A stretch of 10,384 nucleotides of DNA from an uncultured Clostridia bacterium (lineage in GTDB: Bacteria; Bacillota; Clostridia; Monoglobales; Monoglobaceae). A model generated the notes under the pieces. It ran no database searches and had not been told where the DNA came from. It was given only the letters and a program-made list of their open reading frames with translations. Positions 1-6,814 of this stretch are shown here, in pieces; positions within the stretch are counted from its first letter, which is position 1; each line of letters begins with the position of its first letter. Location: the NCBI GenBank assembly GCA_945878965.1, contig CAMCUJ010000030.1, forward strand, positions 1 through 10,384. Direction: 5' to 3'. Made by a program: the position numbers and the translations under genes.

Positions 1-30
1 TACCTTTTTCCCACCGAAAACGTTGAATAA
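1..30 (+). CDS. 3' end of an upstream gene (possibly Asp23/Gls24 family), partial
   Basis: Reading from base 1 gives nine codons (Y-L-F-P-T-E-N-V-E) and then a TAA stop at 28-30. This is only weak evidence for a gene tail. The inference rests on position: in many Bacillota an Asp23/Gls24-family envelope stress protein gene sits directly upstream of the fakA-type kinase gene. A hydrophobic end with a short acidic tail would fit that family. With ten codons visible the family cannot be confirmed. Other frames in this stretch are also possible, so treat this as a placeholder. Confidence 0.3.
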   Translation, partial: YLFPTENVE

Positions 31-49
31 CGGCGCTCTGCGCCTTATT
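26..49 (+). other. Intergenic hairpin, stem GGCGC/GCGCC
   Basis: GGCGC (32-36) and GCGCC (40-44) pair around a three-base TCT loop. The outer arms AATAA (26-30) and TTATT (45-49) extend the stem with C31 bulged, giving ten pairs in total. It starts inside the stop codon of the putative upstream frame. No T-tract follows, so it is not a standard intrinsic terminator. It could protect an mRNA 3' end or act as a weak pause or processing site between the upstream gene and fakA. Confidence 0.45.
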
Positions 50-89
50 GAAATTCAGATAACAAAAGTTTATGCGAGGAAGTGAAAAT

Positions 90-1796
90 ATGAAGCTTAT
101 TAGTACGGATATGATAAAGCTTATGCTTAAATCTTCTGCAAATAATCTCATGAATAAAAAGCAGATTATAAATGATTTAAACGTCTTTCCTGTTCCGGAC
201 GGAGATACGGGAACAAATATGAGTATGACATTCTGTTCATCTGTTGATATGACAGAGCTTGACAAAATGGATACTATAGATGAAATATTTAACGGACTTT
301 CAAAAGCGGCGCTCAGATGTGCGAGAGGAAATTCCGGAGTAATACTTTCGCAGATTATACGAGGATTTGCGAAGGGAATTGAGCCGAAATCCGAAACTCT
401 TGACAGCCGCCGGATTGCCATTGCATTGGATAATGCAAGAGATACGGCATATCGTGCCGTTATGAAGGTTACTGAGGGTACTATACTTACGGTTCTTCGT
501 GAAATGGCAGAGTTTGCAGATAAAAATTATAAAAAGTATGACGATAATGTCAAGGAGTTTATCAATGCTGTTTTAGAACACGGAAAGGTCAGCCTTGACA
601 ATACCCGTGAAACGCTTGAAATACTAAAACGTGCGGGAGTTGTAGATGCCGGCGGAGCGGGTCTTATTGCAATTTTTGAGGGTGCTGTATATGCACTTCA
701 AAATGATTCTGTAATTGAACTTGAAAACTCTGAGGAGGTTTCAAAAAAAACAACGGTTAAAGTGACTGAAGATATAAGATACACATATTGTACGGAATTT
801 CTTATAAATAAAAGCTCAGACCGTCAAGTGAATACTTTTATTGCGGCTATAGATGCCAAGGGCGATTGTATGCTGGTTATTGATGATGAAGAAATTGTTA
901 AGGTTCATATTCATACCGACCACCCGGGTTTTGTTATTGAAGAGGCTTTAAAGCTTGGTGAGCTTACCAATCTCAAAATAGACAATATGCGTTATCAGCA
1001 TAACGAGATTATAAACCATACAGAAAATGAAGTTATTAATACGGATAACGAAAACAGCAGCAAGGATATGAATGTTAAGATGAGTACAGATGCTAATACA
1101 AATATGAGTTCTGAAGCTACTTCGGCAGAAAAGAAGAAATATGCGGTTGTGGCAGTTGTTATGGGAGATGGATTTAAGGAGATATTTAAGGAGCTTAAAG
1201 CGGATGCCATAGTTGACGGTGGACAGACAATGAATCCAAGCACAGAGGATTTATTAAGTGCGGTAAATTCTGTTAATGCCGAAACGGTGTTTATTCTTCC
1301 AAATAACAAAAACATTATAATGGCGGCAAATCAAGTTAAGGAGCTTACGGATTGCAGAGTTGAAGTAATTCCGAGTCGTAATTTTGCACAGGGAATTTCC
1401 GCACTTATGGGATTTGAAGAAGATAGCAGAACCGAGGACAATATCGAGTCGATGAAGGATATGATGGATATTGTAAAATACGGACAGATAACAACTGCGG
1501 TTCGTGATGCGGAGTTTGAGAATATGACTGTTAAATGCGGAGATATAATCGGGATCTGCGGTGATGAGATTATAGAAGCAGGCACTGATATTAACAGTGT
1601 TGCACTTAAGTTTATGGATAAAACCGTTGATAAGTACAGTTCATCAATTTCTATATATTATGGCGCTGAGGTGGAGAAAGAAAAAGCGGAAGAGCTTTTA
1701 AAGGCTGCCGAGGAAAAGTATCCTTCACTTGATGTAATGCTATGTTATGGCGGACAGCCTGTTTACTATTACGGAATTGCAGTCGAGGGTGCTTAA
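90..1796 (+). CDS. fakA: Fatty acid kinase catalytic subunit (DAK2/DegV-type, FakA/YloV family)
   Basis: Predicted 568-residue cytosolic kinase. Known role of the family: with a FakB fatty-acid-binding partner it phosphorylates fatty acids with ATP to acyl-phosphates, which PlsX/PlsY pass to phospholipid synthesis. The N-terminal DAK2 domain (about 1-200) has the Mg-binding signature PVPDGDTGTN, with D37 and D39, then ARGNSG and GVVDAGGAG. The middle domain (about 220-300) keeps Cys234 and the H273-I-H275 pair, matching metal-binding positions reported for FakA. A polar Asn/Ser/Thr-rich linker (about 305-350) leads to a C-terminal domain containing VDGGQTMNPST and PNNKNI. The ATG at 90 is preferred over the ATG at 72 because GAGGAAGTG (76-84) is a good ribosome binding site for it, and the earlier ATG lies just upstream of that site. 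recG follows after 60 bases, suggesting co-transcription. The FakB partner is not in the window. Confidence 0.93.
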   Translation: MKLISTDMIKLMLKSSANNLMNKKQIINDLNVFPVPDGDTGTNMSMTFCSSVDMTELDKMDTIDEIFNGLSKAALRCARGNSGVILSQIIRGFAKGIEPKSETLDSRRIAIALDNARDTAYRAVMKVTEGTILTVLREMAEFADKNYKKYDDNVKEFINAVLEHGKVSLDNTRETLEILKRAGVVDAGGAGLIAIFEGAVYALQNDSVIELENSEEVSKKTTVKVTEDIRYTYCTEFLINKSSDRQVNTFIAAIDAKGDCMLVIDDEEIVKVHIHTDHPGFVIEEALKLGELTNLKIDNMRYQHNEIINHTENEVINTDNENSSKDMNVKMSTDANTNMSSEATSAEKKKYAVVAVVMGDGFKEIFKELKADAIVDGGQTMNPSTEDLLSAVNSVNAETVFILPNNKNIIMAANQVKELTDCRVEVIPSRNFAQGISALMGFEEDSRTEDNIESMKDMMDIVKYGQITTAVRDAEFENMTVKCGDIIGICGDEIIEAGTDINSVALKFMDKTVDKYSSSISIYYGAEVEKEKAEELLKAAEEKYPSLDVMLCYGGQPVYYYGIAVEGA

Positions 1797-1801
1797 TGTG
1801 A

Positions 1802-1835
1802 CCGCTGTCGCTTTACCTTAGCGGCAATGAGCCGC
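1802..1835 (+). other. Two mutually exclusive hairpins between fakA and recG
   Basis: CCGCT (1802-1806) can pair with AGCGG (1820-1824). A shorter-loop variant pairs 1807-1812 with 1820-1825. Alternatively GCGGC (1821-1825) pairs with GCCGC (1831-1835) around the loop AATGA. The two folds compete for bases 1820-1825. A run of A then leads into the recG ribosome binding site (GGAG at 1843-1846). There is no T-tract, so transcription termination is unlikely. A modest effect on recG translation or mRNA stability is possible but unproven. Confidence 0.4.
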
Positions 1836-1856
1836 CAAAAAAGGAGATGATTTAAA

Positions 1857-3908
1857 ATGAAGCTTACAGACAGTATTCGTTATATTAAGGGTGTTGGTGA
1901 GAAAAAACAGTTACTTTTTAATAAGCTTGGAATATATACTGTGGCAGATGTTTTATATCATCTTCCGAGAGATTATGAGGACAGAACCTCTCTAAAACCG
2001 ATATGTGAGCTTATAGACGGTGAAAGTGCGTGTATTATGGTTCGGCTTGCAAGTGAGGTTAAAAGCTTCAGCCCTCGCAGAGGTTTAAAAATGGTTCAGG
2101 CAGTAATGTCGGATGGCTCTTCTCAGATTAAGGTTGTATGGTTTAATATGCCGTATATGGCACAAAAACTAAAGCCCAATATCGAATATGTATTATATGG
2201 CAAGGTGAGCTACAGAGGAATGAGCTGTGAAATGGTTAACCCTGTGCTTGATGAGAGCGGAAATCATCGGAATACCGGAGGGATAGTGCCGATTTATCCT
2301 CTTACGGGCGGACTTACGCAGAAGAATATACGTGATGTAATAAATATTGTTTTAACTAATGCCGAAGAAATTCCTGAGCTTATTCCGACCTATATCCTTA
2401 ACGAATTTAAACTTATGGGAATAAAAGAGGCAATGCTTGAGATACATAATCCCACCGATTTTGAAAAGTTTAAACAGGCAAGGTACAGACTTGCGTTCGA
2501 GGAGCTGCTTACATTTCAGCTTGGGGTTTGTATGGTTAAGGGGGAGAAGAAAAAGGGAACTGCTCCGGCATTTCGTGATGTTAAATGTGCATCTGAGTTT
2601 GCAAAATCCTTAAGCTTTGAGCTTACAAATGCTCAGAAACGTGTAATAAACGACATATGCCGTGATTTAAAGTCAAGTGAGCCGATGAACAGGCTTGTTC
2701 AGGGCGATGTAGGCTCAGGAAAGACTATGGTTGCGGCGGCGGTGATGTTCGTATCCATTAAATCGGGGTATCAGGCTGTAATGATGGCACCGACCGAAAT
2801 TCTTGCAAAGCAGCATTATAATAATTTTAAGAAAATATTTTCAAAATGGAATGTAACGGTTGCAATTCTCATAGGCGGACAGGGAGCGGCGGAACGGCGT
2901 GAAAATCTGGAGCTTATAAAAAGCGGCAGAGCGGGAATTATAGTAGGTACACACGCTTTAATCAGTGAAAATGTAGAATTTTACAGACTTGGTCTTGCGA
3001 TAACTGACGAACAGCATCGTTTTGGAGTAAGACAGCGTTCAAGTCTTTCGGAAAAGGGAGAATCGGTTCATATGCTGGTTATGACAGCAACACCTATTCC
3101 AAGAACACTTTCACTTATAGCCTACGGAGATCTTGATATTTCGGTTATAGATGAGCTTCCTCCGGGAAGACAGCCTATTGAAACCTTTGCCGTTAATGAG
3201 GAAATGCGCCCGAGAATAAATTCATTCATAATGAAAAATATAAATGAAGGCAGACAGGCATATATAGTCTGTCCTTTGGTTGAGGAATCGGAAACTCTTG
3301 ATGCAAAATCAGCAATTGAATATGCCGAAAACCTTAAAAATAAAGTTTTTCCAAACCTTGAGATTGGACTGATTTACGGAAAAATGAGCAATAAGGAAAA
3401 GGAAGAAGTTATGAGCCGTTTTGTTAGCGGTGAGCTTAATATTTTGGTATCAACTACGGTTATTGAGGTAGGAGTTGATGTTCCGAACGCAAATGTAATG
3501 GTTATAGAGAATGCGGAGAGGTTTGGACTTTCGCAGCTGCATCAGTTAAGGGGCAGAATCGGCAGAGGTAAATATAAATCGTATTGTATTTTAATAAGCA
3601 ATGACACAGGTGAAACTGCACGAGAGAGAATGAAGGTTATGTGTATGACGAATGACGGCTTTAAAATTTCGGAGCGGGATTTGGAGCTGCGAGGACCCGG
3701 CGAGTATTTCGGAACACGTCAGCACGGACTTCCGGGCCTTAAAATTGCGAATATTTTAACGGATATGGATATACTTACAGAGGCTCAAAAAGCCGCTGCC
3801 ATAATTCTTAAAAAGGATAGATATTTAGAGCTTGATGAGCATAAATATCTTAAGGAGAATTTTGAAAGCAAGTTTATTTCTGTCGGCGGACGTGGGATAC
3901 TCAGTTAG
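1857..3908 (+). CDS. recG: ATP-dependent DNA helicase RecG
   Basis: Predicted 683-residue monomeric superfamily 2 helicase/translocase that reverses stalled replication forks and processes branched recombination intermediates such as R-loops and Holliday junctions. Order of parts: a helix-hairpin-helix-like start (IKGVGEKKQ, about 10-18), an OB-fold wedge domain (about 55-150), helicase domain 1 with Walker A GDVGSGKT (283-290), the RecG-typical DEQH box (384-387) and motif III TATP (410-413). Helicase domain 2 has motif VI QLRGRIGRG (563-571). The C-terminal TRG region carries GPGEYFGTRQHG (613-624). Length and motifs are full and normal for the family. GGAG at 1843-1846 lies 10 bases before the ATG. 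It is 60 bases behind fakA and probably in the same operon. All motifs are intact, so function is expected. Confidence 0.98.
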   Translation: MKLTDSIRYIKGVGEKKQLLFNKLGIYTVADVLYHLPRDYEDRTSLKPICELIDGESACIMVRLASEVKSFSPRRGLKMVQAVMSDGSSQIKVVWFNMPYMAQKLKPNIEYVLYGKVSYRGMSCEMVNPVLDESGNHRNTGGIVPIYPLTGGLTQKNIRDVINIVLTNAEEIPELIPTYILNEFKLMGIKEAMLEIHNPTDFEKFKQARYRLAFEELLTFQLGVCMVKGEKKKGTAPAFRDVKCASEFAKSLSFELTNAQKRVINDICRDLKSSEPMNRLVQGDVGSGKTMVAAAVMFVSIKSGYQAVMMAPTEILAKQHYNNFKKIFSKWNVTVAILIGGQGAAERRENLELIKSGRAGIIVGTHALISENVEFYRLGLAITDEQHRFGVRQRSSLSEKGESVHMLVMTATPIPRTLSLIAYGDLDISVIDELPPGRQPIETFAVNEEMRPRINSFIMKNINEGRQAYIVCPLVEESETLDAKSAIEYAENLKNKVFPNLEIGLIYGKMSNKEKEEVMSRFVSGELNILVSTTVIEVGVDVPNANVMVIENAERFGLSQLHQLRGRIGRGKYKSYCILISNDTGETARERMKVMCMTNDGFKISERDLELRGPGEYFGTRQHGLPGLKIANILTDMDILTEAQKAAAIILKKDRYLELDEHKYLKENFESKFISVGGRGILS

Positions 3909-3921
3909 TCACGCAGTGACT
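3907..3921 (+). other. Short hairpin overlapping the recG stop codon
   Basis: AGTCAC (3907-3912) and GTGACT (3916-3921) pair perfectly around a GCA loop, and the 5' arm includes the last two bases of the recG TAG stop. Only a weak T-run (TTTC) follows. It could be a weak terminator or an mRNA end-protecting structure for the fakA-recG transcript. Six pairs and a poor T-tract make efficient termination doubtful. Confidence 0.4.
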
Positions 3922-3982
3922 TTCGCACGGCTATAGTCCATTTACATAGCAGTATCAGGTTATGCGGCAATTCTGACGTATT

Positions 3983-4011
3983 GAATAATCTAAAAAAATC
4001 TCTTCCTTTTA
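3983..4011 (+). promoter_or_regulatory. Candidate forespore (sigma-G type) promoter for the spore protein gene
   Basis: GAATA at 3983-3987 matches the sigma-G -35 pattern. CCTTTTA at 4005-4011 matches five of seven positions of the -10 pattern CATNNTA-like sequence, with 17 bases between them. A competing candidate is GTATC (4013-4017) with GAAATTA (4036-4042) and an 18-base spacer. Neither is a full match. The assignment relies mainly on the known forespore expression of alpha/beta spore proteins. Confidence 0.25.
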
Positions 4012-4110
4012 AGTATCGTATTACAGTTACAGTATGAAATTACAGTGTTTAAAAACAGATATACTGCACAAACTAAGGCTGTAAAACGAAAGATGGAGGT
4101 GAAAAAGAAT

Positions 4111-4329
4111 ATGTCACGAAACAGAAACAGCAATAACTTGGTTGTACCGCAGGCACGAGGTGCTATGGAAAGATTCAAGATGGAAGCGGCAAACGAGGTT
4201 GGAGTTCAGCTTAAGGATGGCTATAACGGAGATATAACCGCTCGTGAGGCAGGTTCTGTCGGCGGACAGATGGTTAAAAAGATGATAAAGATGGCAGAAG
4301 AAAATATGGCAAACGGAGAGCAGTCATAA
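4111..4329 (+). CDS. Alpha/beta-type small acid-soluble spore protein (SASP)
   Basis: Predicted 72-residue protein that coats and protects DNA in dormant spores and is degraded by the GPR protease at germination. The sequence has both family signatures. The first (about 8-31) contains the expected GPR cleavage site, Glu25-Ala26, in the context KMEAANEVG. The second (about 40-60) contains DITAREAGSVGGQMVKKMI. Ala at position 26, where Ile or Phe is often found, is a small variation. A frame open to 4045 exists upstream, but the ATG at 4111 is chosen because a near-perfect ribosome binding site, GGAGGTGA (4095-4102), sits 8 bases before it and the family starts close to the conserved core. It follows recG by about 200 bases, probably with its own forespore promoter. 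It is direct evidence that the organism belongs to an endospore-forming lineage. Confidence 0.96.
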   Translation: MSRNRNSNNLVVPQARGAMERFKMEAANEVGVQLKDGYNGDITAREAGSVGGQMVKKMIKMAEENMANGEQS

Positions 4330-4523
4330 TTAACTTTATTGGTCTTTAATCACTTAAATTAAAACTAAATTGAATCAGATATCCTTTATTAATTGTTTTG
4401 TAACTTATAGTATTTAAGGTTATGAAAGATGATTATTCAAAGGTTTTTAATAGATAACTTATTTTAAAATTAATTAGCAGTGAGATGGCTCGATTATTTT
4501 ACAAAAAGAGCTATACAATCTGA
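4330..4523. other. AT-rich intergenic stretch with no recognisable gene
   Basis: About 195 bases between the spore protein stop and the shared terminator. I see no convincing promoter, conserved RNA fold or reading frame on either strand. The only short frame with a nearby purine run, ATG at about 4423, is 11 codons long. This is probably the 3' untranslated region of the spore protein transcript and of the convergent topoisomerase transcript. Confidence 0.5.
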
Positions 4524-4554
4524 GCGACAGGTAGAACCTGTCGCCCTTATTTTT
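4524..4554 (+). terminator. Strong intrinsic terminator, convergent junction
   Basis: GCGACAGGT (4524-4532) pairs perfectly with ACCTGTCGC (4536-4544), nine pairs around an AGA loop, followed by CCTTATTTTT (4545-4554). This is a classic Rho-independent terminator for the plus strand and should end transcripts from the spore protein side. Its T-tract runs into the complement of the parC-like stop codon (4553-4555). Read from the minus strand the stem forms too, but only a delayed T-run follows, so termination of the topoisomerase transcript here is possible but weaker. Confidence 0.9.
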
Positions 4555-6742
4555 AATTAAATAATGACATTTGAGATAAAGTAGCGTCCTCATCCTTTAA
4601 GAAACAGCCGACAGCCGGAATTTTTTTGCGGTAGTAATCCGGATTTTTAAATTCTGTTTCAGAAAGGAATTTTACATCCGCTAAAACGCTTCCTTTTTTG
4701 GATTCAAGAACATTTACACCTCTTGAATTTTTCGTAGTTTTAATCGGTACGCTGTCAGAGCTGAATACAAGTACCTTGCCGATGTTACTGTAGGCAACCA
4801 TATCACATTCCTCAGTTATAAATAAAATCTTTACAAGCTTTGAAATTAAGGAGTATGCATTTGTAAGCTTTTTACGGTTGAGCTTTGTTTTGTAGCTTTC
4901 AAGCGGAATTTTTGCAATTTTTCCGTTTTCAAAACAGAACATTACATAACCCTCAAAGTCAATGGTTGCAGTCATTGCAACTATTGTTTCATCATCTGAA
5001 AGTCCTAAAAGATTTGGAATGTATTCACCAAGCTGACTTGCCTTGCAGTCAGGAATATCATTTACCTTTAGCTTGTAAACTTCTCCCTTGTCAGAGAAAA
5101 ATAATGCCTCGGCAGTGTTGCTTATTTCTATCTCATCAACAATTCTGTCGTTGTCCTTAAGCTTTTGTTCGCCGCTTGAACGAAGTGATACAAGCGAAAT
5201 CTTTTTAATATAATTATGCTCTGTACGGAATAATTTTAGCTTGTAATCCTCAACAGTTTCATCTTCGACAATTGTCTGAATGTTTTCCTCGTCTATAATC
5301 GAGCTTTTCCGCTCCTCTCCAAATTTTTTTGAAACCTCTTTGAGCTGTTTTTCTATAATCTTTTCAATTCTTTTCTCATCACTTAATGTAAGCTTTAATT
5401 CTTCAAGCTCAGATATAAGCTCTGAAATCTCTTTTGTACGGTTTAGAATATATTCACGGTTTAAATTTCTAAGCTTTATTTCAGAAACATATTCCGCCTG
5501 AATTTTATCAATTGAAAATCCGTTCATAAGATTCGGAATTACCATGGAATCTTCTTCGGTTTCACGTACTATTCGTATAGCCTTGTCAATGTCGAGAAGA
5601 ATTTTTTCAAGACCCTTTAAAAGATGGAGCTTATCAGTCTTTTTAGCTATGTCAAATGTGATAGCACGGCGTATACAGTCCTTTCTGAATATTATCCACT
5701 CCGATATAAGCTCTTTAATTCCCATAACCCTCGGTGAACTGTTTATTAATACATTGAAGTTACAGCCAAAGCTGTCTTGAAGCGGTGTCATTTTGAATAG
5801 CTTTGCCATAAGCTTTTCAGGGTCTGTACCCTTCTTTAAATCAATCGTGATTTTAAGACCGCTTAGGTCGGTTTCATCACGGATATCAGAAATTTCTTTT
5901 GCTTTTCCGAGCTTTACTATCTCAACTATTTTCTCGATTATTGCCTCAATTGATGTAGTGTATGGAATTTCAAGAATATCAATACAGTTTTCTTTCCTGT
6001 CATATCTGTACTTTGCACGGATTTTAAAGGAACCTCTGCCGGTTTCATAAATGTCCTGCATAGTTTTCGGGTTGTAAATTATCTCTCCGCCTGTTGAAAA
6101 GTCCGGAGCTAAAAGCTGTTCCATAATTTCAGAGGTTTTGATGTTTGGCTTTTTCATAATTGCAATTGTAGTATTACAAATTTCTTTAAGGTTAAAGCTG
6201 CAAATATTAGATGCCATACCAACTGCAATTCCCTGATTTGGATTTACTAAAATATTCGGAAATGTAGTAGGAAGGAGAGTAGGCTCTTTCATAGTACCGT
6301 CATAGTTGTCTACAAGGTCTACTGTGTTTTTGTCAATGTCAGCGAATATTTCCGAGCATATACGGCTAAGCTTGACTTCGGTATAACGTGACGCAGCGTA
6401 TGCCATATCTCTTGAATATTGACGTCCAAAGTTACCTTTTGATTCAACCAGAGGATGAAGAAGTGCCTGATTACCCTCAGTAAGTCTTACCATAGTTTCA
6501 TAAATTGCACTGTCGCCATGAGGGTTAAGCTTCATAGTTTGTCCCACTACATTTGCGGATTTGGTTTTATTGCCTTTAAGCAAACCCATGCTGTACATAG
6601 TGTAAAGAAGCTTTCTGTGCGATGGCTTAAAGCCGTCTATTTCGGGGATTGCTCTTGAAATTATTACACTCATTGCATAAGGCATATAATTCTGTTCAAG
6701 AGTATCCGTTATTTTCTGATTTTCTATTATTGGATTACTCAT
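4553..6742 (-). CDS. parC: Type IIA DNA topoisomerase subunit A (ParC-like, topoisomerase IV)
   Basis: Predicted 729-residue DNA cleavage-rejoining subunit. With its ATPase partner it passes one duplex through another; topoisomerase IV types separate linked daughter chromosomes. The N-terminal winged-helix region has DGFKPSHRKLLY (37-48), HGDSAIYE (75-82, with S78 and E82 at the quinolone-target positions unchanged) and the catalytic Tyr120 in AASRYTEVKLS. A tower and coiled-coil region follows (about 360-490). The C-terminal domain (about 500-729) is short, looks like a reduced beta-pinwheel and shows no GyrA box, which argues against gyrase. The start at 6742 is preferred over the ATG at 6775 because AGAGG lies 5 bases before it, whereas the earlier ATG has no ribosome binding site. 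It sits 72 bases after the parE-like gene with no visible promoter between, so one operon. A second gyrA paralogue remains possible. Confidence 0.85.
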   Translation of the reverse strand: MSNPIIENQKITDTLEQNYMPYAMSVIISRAIPEIDGFKPSHRKLLYTMYSMGLLKGNKTKSANVVGQTMKLNPHGDSAIYETMVRLTEGNQALLHPLVESKGNFGRQYSRDMAYAASRYTEVKLSRICSEIFADIDKNTVDLVDNYDGTMKEPTLLPTTFPNILVNPNQGIAVGMASNICSFNLKEICNTTIAIMKKPNIKTSEIMEQLLAPDFSTGGEIIYNPKTMQDIYETGRGSFKIRAKYRYDRKENCIDILEIPYTTSIEAIIEKIVEIVKLGKAKEISDIRDETDLSGLKITIDLKKGTDPEKLMAKLFKMTPLQDSFGCNFNVLINSSPRVMGIKELISEWIIFRKDCIRRAITFDIAKKTDKLHLLKGLEKILLDIDKAIRIVRETEEDSMVIPNLMNGFSIDKIQAEYVSEIKLRNLNREYILNRTKEISELISELEELKLTLSDEKRIEKIIEKQLKEVSKKFGEERKSSIIDEENIQTIVEDETVEDYKLKLFRTEHNYIKKISLVSLRSSGEQKLKDNDRIVDEIEISNTAEALFFSDKGEVYKLKVNDIPDCKASQLGEYIPNLLGLSDDETIVAMTATIDFEGYVMFCFENGKIAKIPLESYKTKLNRKKLTNAYSLISKLVKILFITEECDMVAYSNIGKVLVFSSDSVPIKTTKNSRGVNVLESKKGSVLADVKFLSETEFKNPDYYRKKIPAVGCFLKDEDATLSQMSLFN

Positions 6743-6814
6743 AATTACCTCTTTCTGCTCTTTTTGATTGTTCAATTTGCAAGTGATAGTTTAATCCTAA
6801 GTTAGTTGCTCTCA

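Noticed and set aside
72..89. Earlier ATG giving six extra residues for the FakA-type protein
   Set aside because: The ATG at 72 has no ribosome binding site and precedes GAGGAAGTG (76-84), which serves the ATG at 90.
4045..4110. 22-residue N-terminal extension of the spore protein
   Set aside because: The perfect GGAGGTGA site lies inside this stretch and points to the ATG at 4111. Family members start near the conserved core.
4423..4458. Eleven-codon frame in the gap after the spore protein
   Set aside because: The purine run is too close to the ATG, no promoter is visible and the length is at chance level.
6743..6775. 11-residue N-terminal extension of the ParC-like protein
   Set aside because: The extension translates the ribosome binding site of the ATG at 6742, and no such site precedes 6775.
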